Source of the DNA: Pontibacter aydingkolensis
GTDB lineage: Bacteria > Bacteroidota > Bacteroidia > Cytophagales > Hymenobacteraceae
Reading direction: 5' to 3'
NCBI RefSeq assembly: GCF_019443125.1
Contig: NZ_JAHYXK010000005.1
Location: forward strand, 203,251-267,250
Length of the DNA stretch: 64,000 bases
The position numbers were made by a program, and so were the translations under genes. The notes beneath the pieces are model-generated. The model searched no databases. It saw nothing but the letters and a program-made list of their open reading frames with translations, and was not told where the DNA came from. Below are positions 18,053-25,345 of the stretch, in pieces; the first letter of the stretch is position 1; each line of letters opens with the position of its first letter.

Positions 18053-19426
18053 TTAGTCAATAAGCCTCTCGAACGCGCCAGCGTCCGGTGAAGTTATACT
18101 ACGGGTTTTTCCTTTGAGATCGGTAAGTATGGCCGGCAGAAATTTAGCGGCACTAGAGGCCGGAGATAGCGTATCGAGTTCAAAGTTTGCTTTGGCAGGA
18201 GCTTTAAACTTAGGCTCTTTGTTTAGAACGTTGCTATTGTTATCAAGATGCGGTTTGTATACTTCTGTGCGCAGCAGGTTATTACTGATATCAGGACCGG
18301 GGGCTAAGGGCGTTATCAGCACTTCATCCACTGCGTTGTAGCTATCAGAATATATAATAGAATTTACCAGCTTTAGCGAGGTCGGCTGGTTTTTGATCTC
18401 GGTGCCGGGTATGAAATCAGCCACTACAAAAAGTGGTGTTTCGCGGAGCAGCGGGTTACTGTAGCTCACAATAGTAGAATACAGCACCTCATAATTACCT
18501 CCTCCAAGTCCGCCAAAGCCATACTGTCCACAGTTATGTATCAGCGTGTTGATGATCTTCACATCAGAAGTAAATGCCACAATACCATCTAAAAAAGCAT
18601 ACTGTATGGCGCACCCTTCCACCAAAGTTCCTGCTTTTCCGGGGTTACCGATGCGCAAGCCATACAGCGTATTTTTGATGTCAGTATACTTTAGGCTGTT
18701 GTTGGCGCTCTTGGTAAGTATGCGTATGCCTTCCCATTGCCCAGGTGCTGTTAAATACTCTGCTTCTCGCCTGTAACCGCCAAATACTATACGTTCTTCT
18801 GGTGTGCCCTCTGCTAGCAGTTGCCCGTTTATAAGCAGTACCGACTTGTTGCTGCCGTATACTTTGGTGCCTTTATCGATGGTTAAGGTAGCGCCTTCCT
18901 GCACCAGCACCGTATCGAGCAGCACATGGGGTTTATCGTTACTCCAGGTGGTAGTTCCCGTAATTTCTTTTCTGTGGAAGTAGGCATTTTGCCCGTAGGC
19001 TACCAGCTTCACATTTTGCGCTTTCCCGTTTGTCCTGAAAAGTATAGAATCGGCTACCAGAAAGGGCAGGTTGGCATCTGAGGGGTTGATATTAACTTTT
19101 ACTAGTACATAAATGCTGTCACCGCCACGCAGCTCCAGGTTGTTTACAAGTGGGCTCTGCACACCGTTTACTGTAAGTTGGTACGCTGATGCGCCAGCTC
19201 CTGCCAAAGCGATCTCGCTTATTTTTACAGCTTTTTTATTCCGGTTGTATACTTTAAGGCGCTTGGTTATACTTCCTCTGCTTACAAATACAGTATCAAA
19301 CAAAACGGTATCGCCTGAGAACTCCAGTACAGCATTTGGGTCTGTGGTAATGATCTCGTCTTTTGGCTCACAACTGATAAGCGAGAGCAAAAACAACAGG
19401 GGAAGTATGGCAAGCAGGTATTTCAA
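18053..19426 (-). CDS. Right-handed beta-helix lipoprotein
   Basis: 457 residues. Lipobox LLSLISC (Cys about 19). The N-terminal third (SGDTVLFDTVFVSRGSITKR, then ALAGAGASAYQLTVNG) resembles an Ig-like/cell-surface domain. The middle third has short beta-strand turns with repeating Asn/Gly positions (YTDIKNTLYGLRIGN, VEGCAIQYAFLDGIV, IINTLIHNCGQYGFGGLGGG, VLYSTIVSYSN), the pattern of a right-handed parallel beta-helix. It ends SPDAGAFERL, typical of these proteins. It is probably an outer-membrane-tethered surface or periplasmic protein; a polysaccharide ligand is plausible but unproven. Confidence 0.8.
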   Translation of the reverse strand: MKYLLAILPLLFLLSLISCEPKDEIITTDPNAVLEFSGDTVLFDTVFVSRGSITKRLKVYNRNKKAVKISEIALAGAGASAYQLTVNGVQSPLVNNLELRGGDSIYVLVKVNINPSDANLPFLVADSILFRTNGKAQNVKLVAYGQNAYFHRKEITGTTTWSNDKPHVLLDTVLVQEGATLTIDKGTKVYGSNKSVLLINGQLLAEGTPEERIVFGGYRREAEYLTAPGQWEGIRILTKSANNSLKYTDIKNTLYGLRIGNPGKAGTLVEGCAIQYAFLDGIVAFTSDVKIINTLIHNCGQYGFGGLGGGNYEVLYSTIVSYSNPLLRETPLFVVADFIPGTEIKNQPTSLKLVNSIIYSDSYNAVDEVLITPLAPGPDISNNLLRTEVYKPHLDNNSNVLNKEPKFKAPAKANFELDTLSPASSAAKFLPAILTDLKGKTRSITSPDAGAFERLID

Positions 19427-19632
19427 ACTTGGTTATTCGTTGTTAGTTAATGGTTATTCGGAAGTATAAATGGTTGAATGACGAAATTGTCGTACTGCTT
19501 CTAATCTGAACGGTTTTTACAGAACTGATATTTTGAGGCTTCTTCTCTAAAAGCCTCAAAATTATACTTTAAAACTAAACTTAGGGTATAGCTATCAACA
19601 ATTAAGCAATTTAACCATTAAGCTTAAATAAA

Positions 19633-19672
19633 AAAGGAATGCAGCGCGGCAAAAGCTTTACTACATTCCTTT
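19633..19672 (-). terminator. prfA terminator
   Basis: Stem AAAGGAATG / CATTCCTTT with a 22-base loop; the minus strand continues with TTTTTTA. It lies 21 bases after the prfA stop at 19693. Confidence 0.65.
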
Positions 19673-19692
19673 GTATATCAGTTGCTGATGTA

Positions 19693-20769
19693 TTATTCTG
19701 CTGTGGCGCCTTCTTTCAGTCGCTCAGCGTTTTCAGCTATACGCAGTTCTTCAACAAAGTCGTCTATACCGCCTTCCATAACGTTAGGCAGGTTGTATAC
19801 TGTATAACCAATACGGTGATCGGTTACACGGCCCTGTGGATAGTTGTACGTGCGGATCTTATCGGAACGATCGCCGCCGCCTACCATTGATTTACGCTGG
19901 GCACCTTCGGCCTCTAGTTTCTTGGCAAGCTCCTGCTCGTAAATACGAGAGCGAAGTACTGCCAATGCCTTATCAAAGTTCTTTAGCTGTGATTTCTGGT
20001 CCTGGCACTGCGCCACTAAGCCTGTTGGCAAGTGTGTTAAACGCACAGCCGAGTACGTCGTGTTAACCGACTGACCACCCGGGCCCGAAGAACAGAAAAG
20101 GTCTTTGCGGATATCGTTCATGTCGAGTTCAATATCAAACTCCTCTACCTCTGGCAACACTACCACCGAAGCTACCGAAGTATGAATGCGGCCCTGTGTT
20201 TCAGTGGCTGGTACACGCTGCACACGGTGCACACCCGACTCAAACTTAAGCTTGCCATACACATCCTCGCCAGACATGCCCACGATAATTTCTTTGTAAC
20301 CGCCTGAAGTACCTTCTGTGGCATCGATCAGTTCGGTGCGCCAGCCCATTTTTTCAGCAAAGCGGGTATACATACGGTAAAGATCTCCGGCAAATATAGA
20401 GGCCTCATCGCCACCTGCACCTGCACGTATCTCCATAATGATGTCCTTGCTGTCGTTAGGGTCTTTTGGGATAAGCAGTTCTTTCAAAAGCTCTTCCATT
20501 TGCTCGCGCTGCGGGAGTAACTCATCCAGTTCCTCTTTTGCCATCTCACGGAAGTCCTCATCTTTCTCAGTGGCAATTACCTGCTTGGCATTGTCGATGT
20601 TACTCAGGATATTCAGGAACTTCTTATATTCAACTACAATCTTGTCAAGGTCTTTATACTCTTTGTTCAGCGACTTGAACTTCTTCATGTCGCTGGCCAC
20701 ATCAGGCTGGATAAGCAATTGGCTTACCTCCTCAAATCGCTGATTAATGGCTTCTAACTTATCTAACAT
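19693..20769 (-). CDS. prfA: Peptide chain release factor 1
   Basis: 358 residues, full length. RF1 releases nascent chains at UAA and UAG. It has the PxT codon-recognition tripeptide as PAT (residues 187-189, in [16 protein letters not shown]) and the GGQ peptidyl-hydrolysis loop (residues 231-233, in [12 protein letters not shown]). PAT rather than SPF identifies RF1 rather than RF2. The promoter box at 20793-20800 suggests a 20-nt leader. Confidence 0.98.
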   Translation of the reverse strand: MLDKLEAINQRFEEVSQLLIQPDVASDMKKFKSLNKEYKDLDKIVVEYKKFLNILSNIDNAKQVIATEKDEDFREMAKEELDELLPQREQMEELLKELLIPKDPNDSKDIIMEIRAGAGGDEASIFAGDLYRMYTRFAEKMGWRTELIDATEGTSGGYKEIIVGMSGEDVYGKLKFESGVHRVQRVPATETQGRIHTSVASVVVLPEVEEFDIELDMNDIRKDLFCSSGPGGQSVNTTYSAVRLTHLPTGLVAQCQDQKSQLKNFDKALAVLRSRIYEQELAKKLEAEGAQRKSMVGGGDRSDKIRTYNYPQGRVTDHRIGYTVYNLPNVMEGGIDDFVEELRIAENAERLKEGATAE

Positions 20770-20792
20770 GGGTCTTGTGTGGTTATAGGCTG

Positions 20793-20800
20793 CAAAGATA
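20793..20800 (-). promoter_or_regulatory. prfA -7 promoter box
   Basis: On the minus strand TATCTTTG, an exact TAnnTTTG match, 23 bases before the prfA ATG. A -33 TTTG was not found at the usual distance. Confidence 0.55.
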
Positions 20801-21078
20801 CTAAATTGGCGTCTAGATTATATAATCCATTTTGCGATCGGGCAATAATTCTGCAGTCGTAATTATTTCTATGCTATAACTTTAAAGTATGTAGTATAGT
20901 TTCCGACACGTTACAGATTTAATAGCATTACGCACGTGCACATTATAAGTAAAAGCTATAAGGGGATAAATTAAATCCATAAAGTCTATTACAGTATTTC
21001 CAACTGAAACTTTTACTTTTGGCACTAGTAAACCATAACATCAATAGAATTAAGTTTTACATACCTAAATACAAAACT
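20801..21078. promoter_or_regulatory. Divergent promoter region prfA / thioredoxin
   Basis: AT-rich gap between divergent genes. On the plus strand TACTTTTG at 21014-21021 matches the -7 consensus, predicting a leader of about 50 nt for the thioredoxin gene. No open frame or RNA gene was seen in the rest. Confidence 0.5.
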
Positions 21079-21399
21079 ATGGCCGTTATACTTGCATCAG
21101 ACAGCGATTTTCAGGAAGTCTTAAACTCAAACCAAAAGGTAGTAGTAAAATACTACGCTGATTGGTGTGGCAGCTGCCGTTTGTTTTCGCCTAAGTTTAA
21201 GCGCATGTCTGATGATGAGAACTTTGCCAACGTGGCATTTGTAGATGTAAACGCAGAAACAAGCCCGGAAGCACGCAAGCTGGCTAATGTTACTAACCTG
21301 CCTACTTTTGCCATTTTTAAAAACGGCCAGTTTGTAGACTCAGTGGCAGCCAGCAAAGAAGAAGCTGTACTTGAACTTATCCATAGACTAGACGCCTAA
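21079..21399 (+). CDS. Thioredoxin family protein
   Basis: 106 residues from the ATG at 21079; an in-frame upstream start (21019) overlaps the promoter box and adds a non-conserved tail. Thioredoxin fold with active site WCGSC (Cys30, Cys33) rather than WCGPC, the cis-proline loop NLPTFAIFKNG, and a C-terminal helix. Cytoplasmic disulfide reductase or a specialised redox partner. It precedes the DUF6952-like gene by 9 bases, a conserved pairing in Bacteroidota as far as I recall. Confidence 0.9.
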   Translation: MAVILASDSDFQEVLNSNQKVVVKYYADWCGSCRLFSPKFKRMSDDENFANVAFVDVNAETSPEARKLANVTNLPTFAIFKNGQFVDSVAASKEEAVLELIHRLDA

Positions 21400-21408
21400 C
21401 TTACCAAC

Positions 21409-21651
21409 ATGAAAATACCTGCAATTAAAAAGCTTGTTGAAACCTACAATTTAGAAGAACTAGGAGCTGCCGAAAATGCTCTGATGGAAGAGCAACCATT
21501 GACAATAGAGGTAGAAGGAGATGATGAAGGCGAGCAGCTTACCCATGTATATGCCGCCATCTGGATTATAAGCCACATGAACGCAAACAACGTTGACTTT
21601 AAGACCGCACTGCGCGAATACACCAAAAAAGTTCGGGTTTCTATAAACTAA
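21409..21651 (+). CDS. DUF6952-like small protein
   Basis: 80 residues: MKIPAIKKLVETYNLEELGA, IEVEGDDEGEQLTHVYAAIW, and VDFKTALREYTKKVR. The acidic middle and helical ends match the DUF6952 family, recalled from other Bacteroidota genomes next to thioredoxin genes. Soluble, function unknown. The transcript ends in a perfect 58-bp palindrome. Confidence 0.8.
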   Translation: MKIPAIKKLVETYNLEELGAAENALMEEQPLTIEVEGDDEGEQLTHVYAAIWIISHMNANNVDFKTALREYTKKVRVSIN

Positions 21652-21658
21652 TTCATTC

Positions 21659-21716
21659 TAAGTATAAAACAGCAATGGCGCAGTCTGCAGACTGCGCCAT
21701 TGCTGTTTTATACTTA
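21659..21716. terminator. Perfect 58-bp palindrome between convergent genes
   Basis: Both 29-base arms match without a mismatch (centre 21687/21688, core TCTGCAGA). It contains AAGTATA at one end and TATACTT at the other. It starts 8 bases after the DUF6952-like stop and covers the stop codon of the convergent TetR gene (21714), acting for both strands. Confidence 0.85.
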
Positions 21717-22322
21717 TATGCTGTTTCTTGAGAAAAACTCTTCGGCCTGCTTTCCTCCAGCCTCTGTACAAATGCCACGCACATAGTATAGGTAAATGCT
21801 CCGGAACACTTCAGCAAGGTTATACTTTTCCGGCGGAAACACCGCCGGGTTGATCATCATAAAGAATTGCTCCAGTATGATCTTTGTAACCAGTTGTAGG
21901 TTCAGGTCTTTCCGGAAGTAGCCTCCCAGCACACCCCGGTTTAATATCTCAGCGTTTACCTGCTGGTTGTCTGTAGTTACATACTCTATGGTTTCCTGCC
22001 AGGCTTCCGGAAACTTCTGCAGATCGGCTATAAACACTGGGTTTATCTGATTCATTTTATTAATACCATTCACCAGCAACAGCATGATTTCCTCAACTGG
22101 GTTGGTAGCCTTTGCAAGCAGTTCTGCTTTTTCGCGTTTTTGCTGCTCAATGTCAAACCGGGTCACCTGCAACACCATGTTTTCTTTACTCGAGAACAGT
22201 TCGTGAAAGGTAGAGGCCCTAATGTCCAGCTTACGGATTATATCAGCTTCTGAGTTGGTTTCTATGCCTTCTCTTTTAAATATCTGGAGTATCTCATCCA
22301 GAATCGTTTCCAGAAACGTCAT
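21714..22322 (-). CDS. TetR/AcrR family transcriptional regulator
   Basis: 202 residues. The N-terminal helix-turn-helix covers about residues 5-52 (SEADIIRKLDIRASTFHELF then SSKENMVLQVTRF). The C-terminal ligand-binding region is helical (EEIMLLLVNGINKMNQ, KIILEQFFMMINPAVF). No ligand can be named. It lies just downstream of the carotenoid genes on the same strand (128-base gap), so control of those genes is possible but not shown. Confidence 0.85.
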   Translation of the reverse strand: MTFLETILDEILQIFKREGIETNSEADIIRKLDIRASTFHELFSSKENMVLQVTRFDIEQQKREKAELLAKATNPVEEIMLLLVNGINKMNQINPVFIADLQKFPEAWQETIEYVTTDNQQVNAEILNRGVLGGYFRKDLNLQLVTKIILEQFFMMINPAVFPPEKYNLAEVFRSIYLYYVRGICTEAGGKQAEEFFSRNSI

Positions 22323-22450
22323 TTTAGTAATAGTAATTTTTATTTAAAGCAGCTGATAAAGAGTAAAGGGCTATACTTGCCACATAATTAGCTACGCAAG
22401 TTAGCGCATTTGGTAACAACAAACCAGCATGTTCAACGCAAAAAGGCTAA

Positions 22451-23131
22451 CTACATTAACAGACAGATACTTACAAAAAAGAGCAGTTGCACAAAATATA
22501 CAAAAAGCGCTAACCGGTTGCGTTTTATAAAAGCTGCTTTCTGGAAGTATAACTGAAGTATAAATGCAACAATAAACCAGCCTACGTAATTTGATAAGGG
22601 TATATCGCTTTGGCTCCAGCTCCAAAAATCGAACCGCATGGCCACAGGTTCTATAAAATAATCGAGGAGAACCATTAAGCCGGCGCCAAGTATGGCTTTT
22701 GCAATCCAGTGCCAGTTACTGTAGTTGCTGATGTGGCCGGTAACGTAAACCAGCATAAGCCAGTTCAGCCCAATAAGCACGGGTACCTCCCAAACTTTTA
22801 AGCCAAGCGCCTGCCCGTAAGTATAATCTCCGAACAATAGGCCGGTATGCACTCCTACAACTTCTGAAAAATAACCGACGGCAAAAACAAGTATGGCGAA
22901 AAGTATGAATGCTCTGTTCCAGCTTCTATGAAAGGCAAACAACAGCGCATTGGTAAGCAGCAGATTCATGGGAGTGAGGTTTTGGAAATAAGCAGGTTCA
23001 CCGCTAAATAGCAAGCCCCAAAAACCCACCGCATGAAATATAACCAGCACAGCCAATGCCAATGGCAGGCCATATTTGTTATACTTATACTTGCGGGTTA
23101 TGTTCGCTTTTGTAGTAATGGTTTTAAGCAT
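22451..23131 (-). CDS. cruF: Carotenoid biosynthesis membrane protein (CruF-like hydratase)
   Basis: 226 residues, six to seven membrane helices. Signatures of the carotenoid-biosynthesis protein family (DUF422/CruF): VGYFSEVVGVHTGLLFGDYT, YGQALGLKVWEVPVLIGLNW, DYFIEPVAMRFDFWSW. Members hydrate the 1,2 double bond of acyclic carotenoid ends. It overlaps the 3' end of the desaturase gene by 8 bases, so the two are translationally coupled. The reaction is inferred from family and neighbours. Confidence 0.82.
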   Translation of the reverse strand: MLKTITTKANITRKYKYNKYGLPLALAVLVIFHAVGFWGLLFSGEPAYFQNLTPMNLLLTNALLFAFHRSWNRAFILFAILVFAVGYFSEVVGVHTGLLFGDYTYGQALGLKVWEVPVLIGLNWLMLVYVTGHISNYSNWHWIAKAILGAGLMVLLDYFIEPVAMRFDFWSWSQSDIPLSNYVGWFIVAFILQLYFQKAAFIKRNRLALFVYFVQLLFFVSICLLM

Positions 23132-24620
23132 GTTTAGGTGTATTTACTACATGATGTACTGCCGGGGCCAGTTCACCAACAATTTTAGCGGATAACAGAC
23201 ACAAAGGTATGCCGCCGCCGGGATGTACGCTACCGCCGCAAAAGTATAAGCCTTTTAGCTTATTACTGAAGTTTGGGTGCCGCAGAAACGCTGCCATCCT
23301 GTTGTTGGAACTGCTGCCATAAAGCGCGCCACCAAAAGAAGAAGTTTTGCTTTCAATCAGTATAGGGTCAAGCACCCGTTCTTCCTCTATCAGCGGCGCT
23401 ATATCCGTTTTTAACATCTTGTTCAACTTCTGCAGCACCGCCTGCCGGGTGTCTGCCGTCAACTGCTCCCAATCTTGCCCCTGGTTATGCGGCACGTTTA
23501 CCATTACAAACCAGTTCTCTGAACCAGCTGGCGCCTCCTGTGGGTCTGCTTTGGAGGTAATGTTGATATATACCGTTGGGTCAGGGCTTATACTTTTGTG
23601 CTTGAAGATGTGCTCGAACTCCGTTTTATAATCCTGGCTAAAGAAAATGTTGTGCACGTGCAGCTCCGGGAAAGTGCGTTTTATTCCCCAGTAAAAGATA
23701 AGTGCAGAACTGGACCGTGGCTGTTGCAGCGTTTTCTCAGGTGCTTTCTGGTTTGGTAGCAGCCTGCGGTAAGTAGGCACAACATCCATGTTGCTTACTA
23801 CCACATCAGCTTTATATTTAGCCTGGCTGGTTTCTAAGCCTGTTACACTTTTGCCTGAAGTTAAAATCTGCTTTACCGCCTCATTATACTTAAACGTTAC
23901 GCCTAGTTCTTCTGCCAGCTTTACCAAGCTGGCTGCAATGGCATAAATGCCTCCATCCGGGTAAAATGCACCTATATTGTGCTCCAGGTGCGGAATTATG
24001 TTGAGTGTGCCTGGCGCCTGGTAAGGGTCGGAACCATTATATGTGGCAAACCTATCCAGCAACTGCACAAAACGGTGGTCTGAGAACTGCTTTGCGTTCT
24101 CCTGGTGCATGGTGGTGGTCAGGCCAAGGTCGGAGAGGCAACTTAATGCTTTCAGCACATCCGGGTTTATGTACGTATCCAGGCGGTGTAGTGATTTATG
24201 CAGAAAAGTATCTGCTGTGCCTTTATACAACTGTGCACTCTTAGCCAATGCATCCATGACTGCCTGCTCCGGCACGCCCAGCTGCTGGTTTACCTCTGCT
24301 GCAAATTTATCACCATTAGCATAAGCTTTAACATGGCTGCCATCAGCCCAGAAGTAATGGGTTATCGGATCAAGGCGGGTATAGGTAAAGTAATCGGATG
24401 GGTTACGGCCTGCCAGGGTAAAAAGCTCATCTACCAGGTGCGGCATGGTAAACAAAGACGGTCCTGCATCAAACCTGTACTTGCCCAGCCAGAACTCCTG
24501 CATTTTACCGCCGAAGGTTTCGTTGGCTTCAAAAACAGTTACGTCGAAGCCTTTTACAGCCAGCCGTATACTTGCTGCTATGCCTCCAATTCCGGCCCCG
24601 ATAACGGCTGCTTTTGTCAT
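23124..24620 (-). CDS. crtD: CrtI/CrtD-type carotenoid desaturase
   Basis: 498 residues. FAD-binding dinucleotide fold at the N-terminus (AVIGAGIGGIAASIRLA, then FEANETFGGKMQEF), FDAGPSLFTMPHLVDELF, and the C-terminal FAD segment GLYFCGGSVHPGGGIPLCLL characteristic of phytoene-desaturase-like enzymes. Lying between a SRPBCC gene and a CruF-like gene matches the 1-hydroxycarotenoid 3,4-desaturase (CrtD) of Bacteroidota, which acts in synthesis of monocyclic or acyclic xanthophylls such as saproxanthin/myxol types. The CrtI versus CrtD distinction rests mainly on context. Confidence 0.85.
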   Translation of the reverse strand: MTKAAVIGAGIGGIAASIRLAVKGFDVTVFEANETFGGKMQEFWLGKYRFDAGPSLFTMPHLVDELFTLAGRNPSDYFTYTRLDPITHYFWADGSHVKAYANGDKFAAEVNQQLGVPEQAVMDALAKSAQLYKGTADTFLHKSLHRLDTYINPDVLKALSCLSDLGLTTTMHQENAKQFSDHRFVQLLDRFATYNGSDPYQAPGTLNIIPHLEHNIGAFYPDGGIYAIAASLVKLAEELGVTFKYNEAVKQILTSGKSVTGLETSQAKYKADVVVSNMDVVPTYRRLLPNQKAPEKTLQQPRSSSALIFYWGIKRTFPELHVHNIFFSQDYKTEFEHIFKHKSISPDPTVYINITSKADPQEAPAGSENWFVMVNVPHNQGQDWEQLTADTRQAVLQKLNKMLKTDIAPLIEEERVLDPILIESKTSSFGGALYGSSSNNRMAAFLRHPNFSNKLKGLYFCGGSVHPGGGIPLCLLSAKIVGELAPAVHHVVNTPKHA

Positions 24621-24686
24621 AGTTAAATGTACGCAGTTTTATACTTTGTGCAGTAACTGTTTGAACAGGGTAAAGGTTTTAAAGAT

Positions 24687-25127
24687 TTATACTTTACCGA
24701 ACATCCTCCTGTAAACCGGCTTACGCATACCAAACTGCAGCCTCATCAGCGGATACATTAACAGGTCGAGCAGTTTAAATCCGGTACTGTAGGTAATAAT
24801 ATCGTGGATGATAGCGCCGTTGCCATGCTTTGTAACTAGGTGCTTGTGGTGCCACTGGCGCAAAGGAGGGGGCAACTCCTGACCTTGGTCAATAAAGTAT
24901 GCTTCGGTGTCGGTTATACTTCTGTCCGTGATCAGGCTGGTCCATCTAAAAGACTTAAAGCCTGTCTGCAGCTCCACTTCTACCACGTCGCCGGGCTCAG
25001 AGCCATCAAACCTGATCAGCTTTAGCTTAGGATAGGGAGGAGCCAACTTCCGAAACAGCTGCTCATCGAAGGAATTGAATACCTTGAGGTAATCCTGGGC
25101 TACGGCTGTTTTCAGGTGGACCTTCAT
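24687..25127 (-). CDS. SRPBCC family ligand-binding protein
   Basis: 146 residues, a START/Bet v1-like fold: MKVHLKTAVAQDYLKVFNSF, IRFDGSEPGDVVEVELQTGF, FIDQGQELPPPLRQWHHKH, and IIHDIITYSTGFKLLDLLMY. These proteins have a hydrophobic cavity. It lies 66 bases upstream of crtD on the same strand and is the first gene of the carotenoid set, so a role in handling a carotenoid or precursor is plausible. Confidence 0.8.
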   Translation of the reverse strand: MKVHLKTAVAQDYLKVFNSFDEQLFRKLAPPYPKLKLIRFDGSEPGDVVEVELQTGFKSFRWTSLITDRSITDTEAYFIDQGQELPPPLRQWHHKHLVTKHGNGAIIHDIITYSTGFKLLDLLMYPLMRLQFGMRKPVYRRMFGKV

Positions 25128-25265
25128 CTGGTGATTGTTGAATTGTTATTTTGCTAAATGGTTAATCAGTACTTAGCCCAGACGCTCGCAGGGCCTCCGG
25201 ACACTTCGAGGTCTTTTATACGTCATAACCTCTTCTTCAAACAAAAGTTATACTTTCCCAAAACG

Positions 25266-25298
25266 AAAGCCGCTGCAATTTATACTTGCAGCGGCTTT
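25266..25298. terminator. 13-bp stem terminator of the SNF2 helicase gene
   Basis: Perfect stem AAAGCCGCTGCAA / TTGCAGCGGCTTT with a 7-base loop containing part of the TATACTT heptamer; U-rich on both sides. It is downstream of the helicase stop at 25346. Confidence 0.8.
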
Positions 25299-25345
25299 TA
25301 TACTTTCTGCTGAACAACAATTTAACAATTCAGCCATTCAACATT

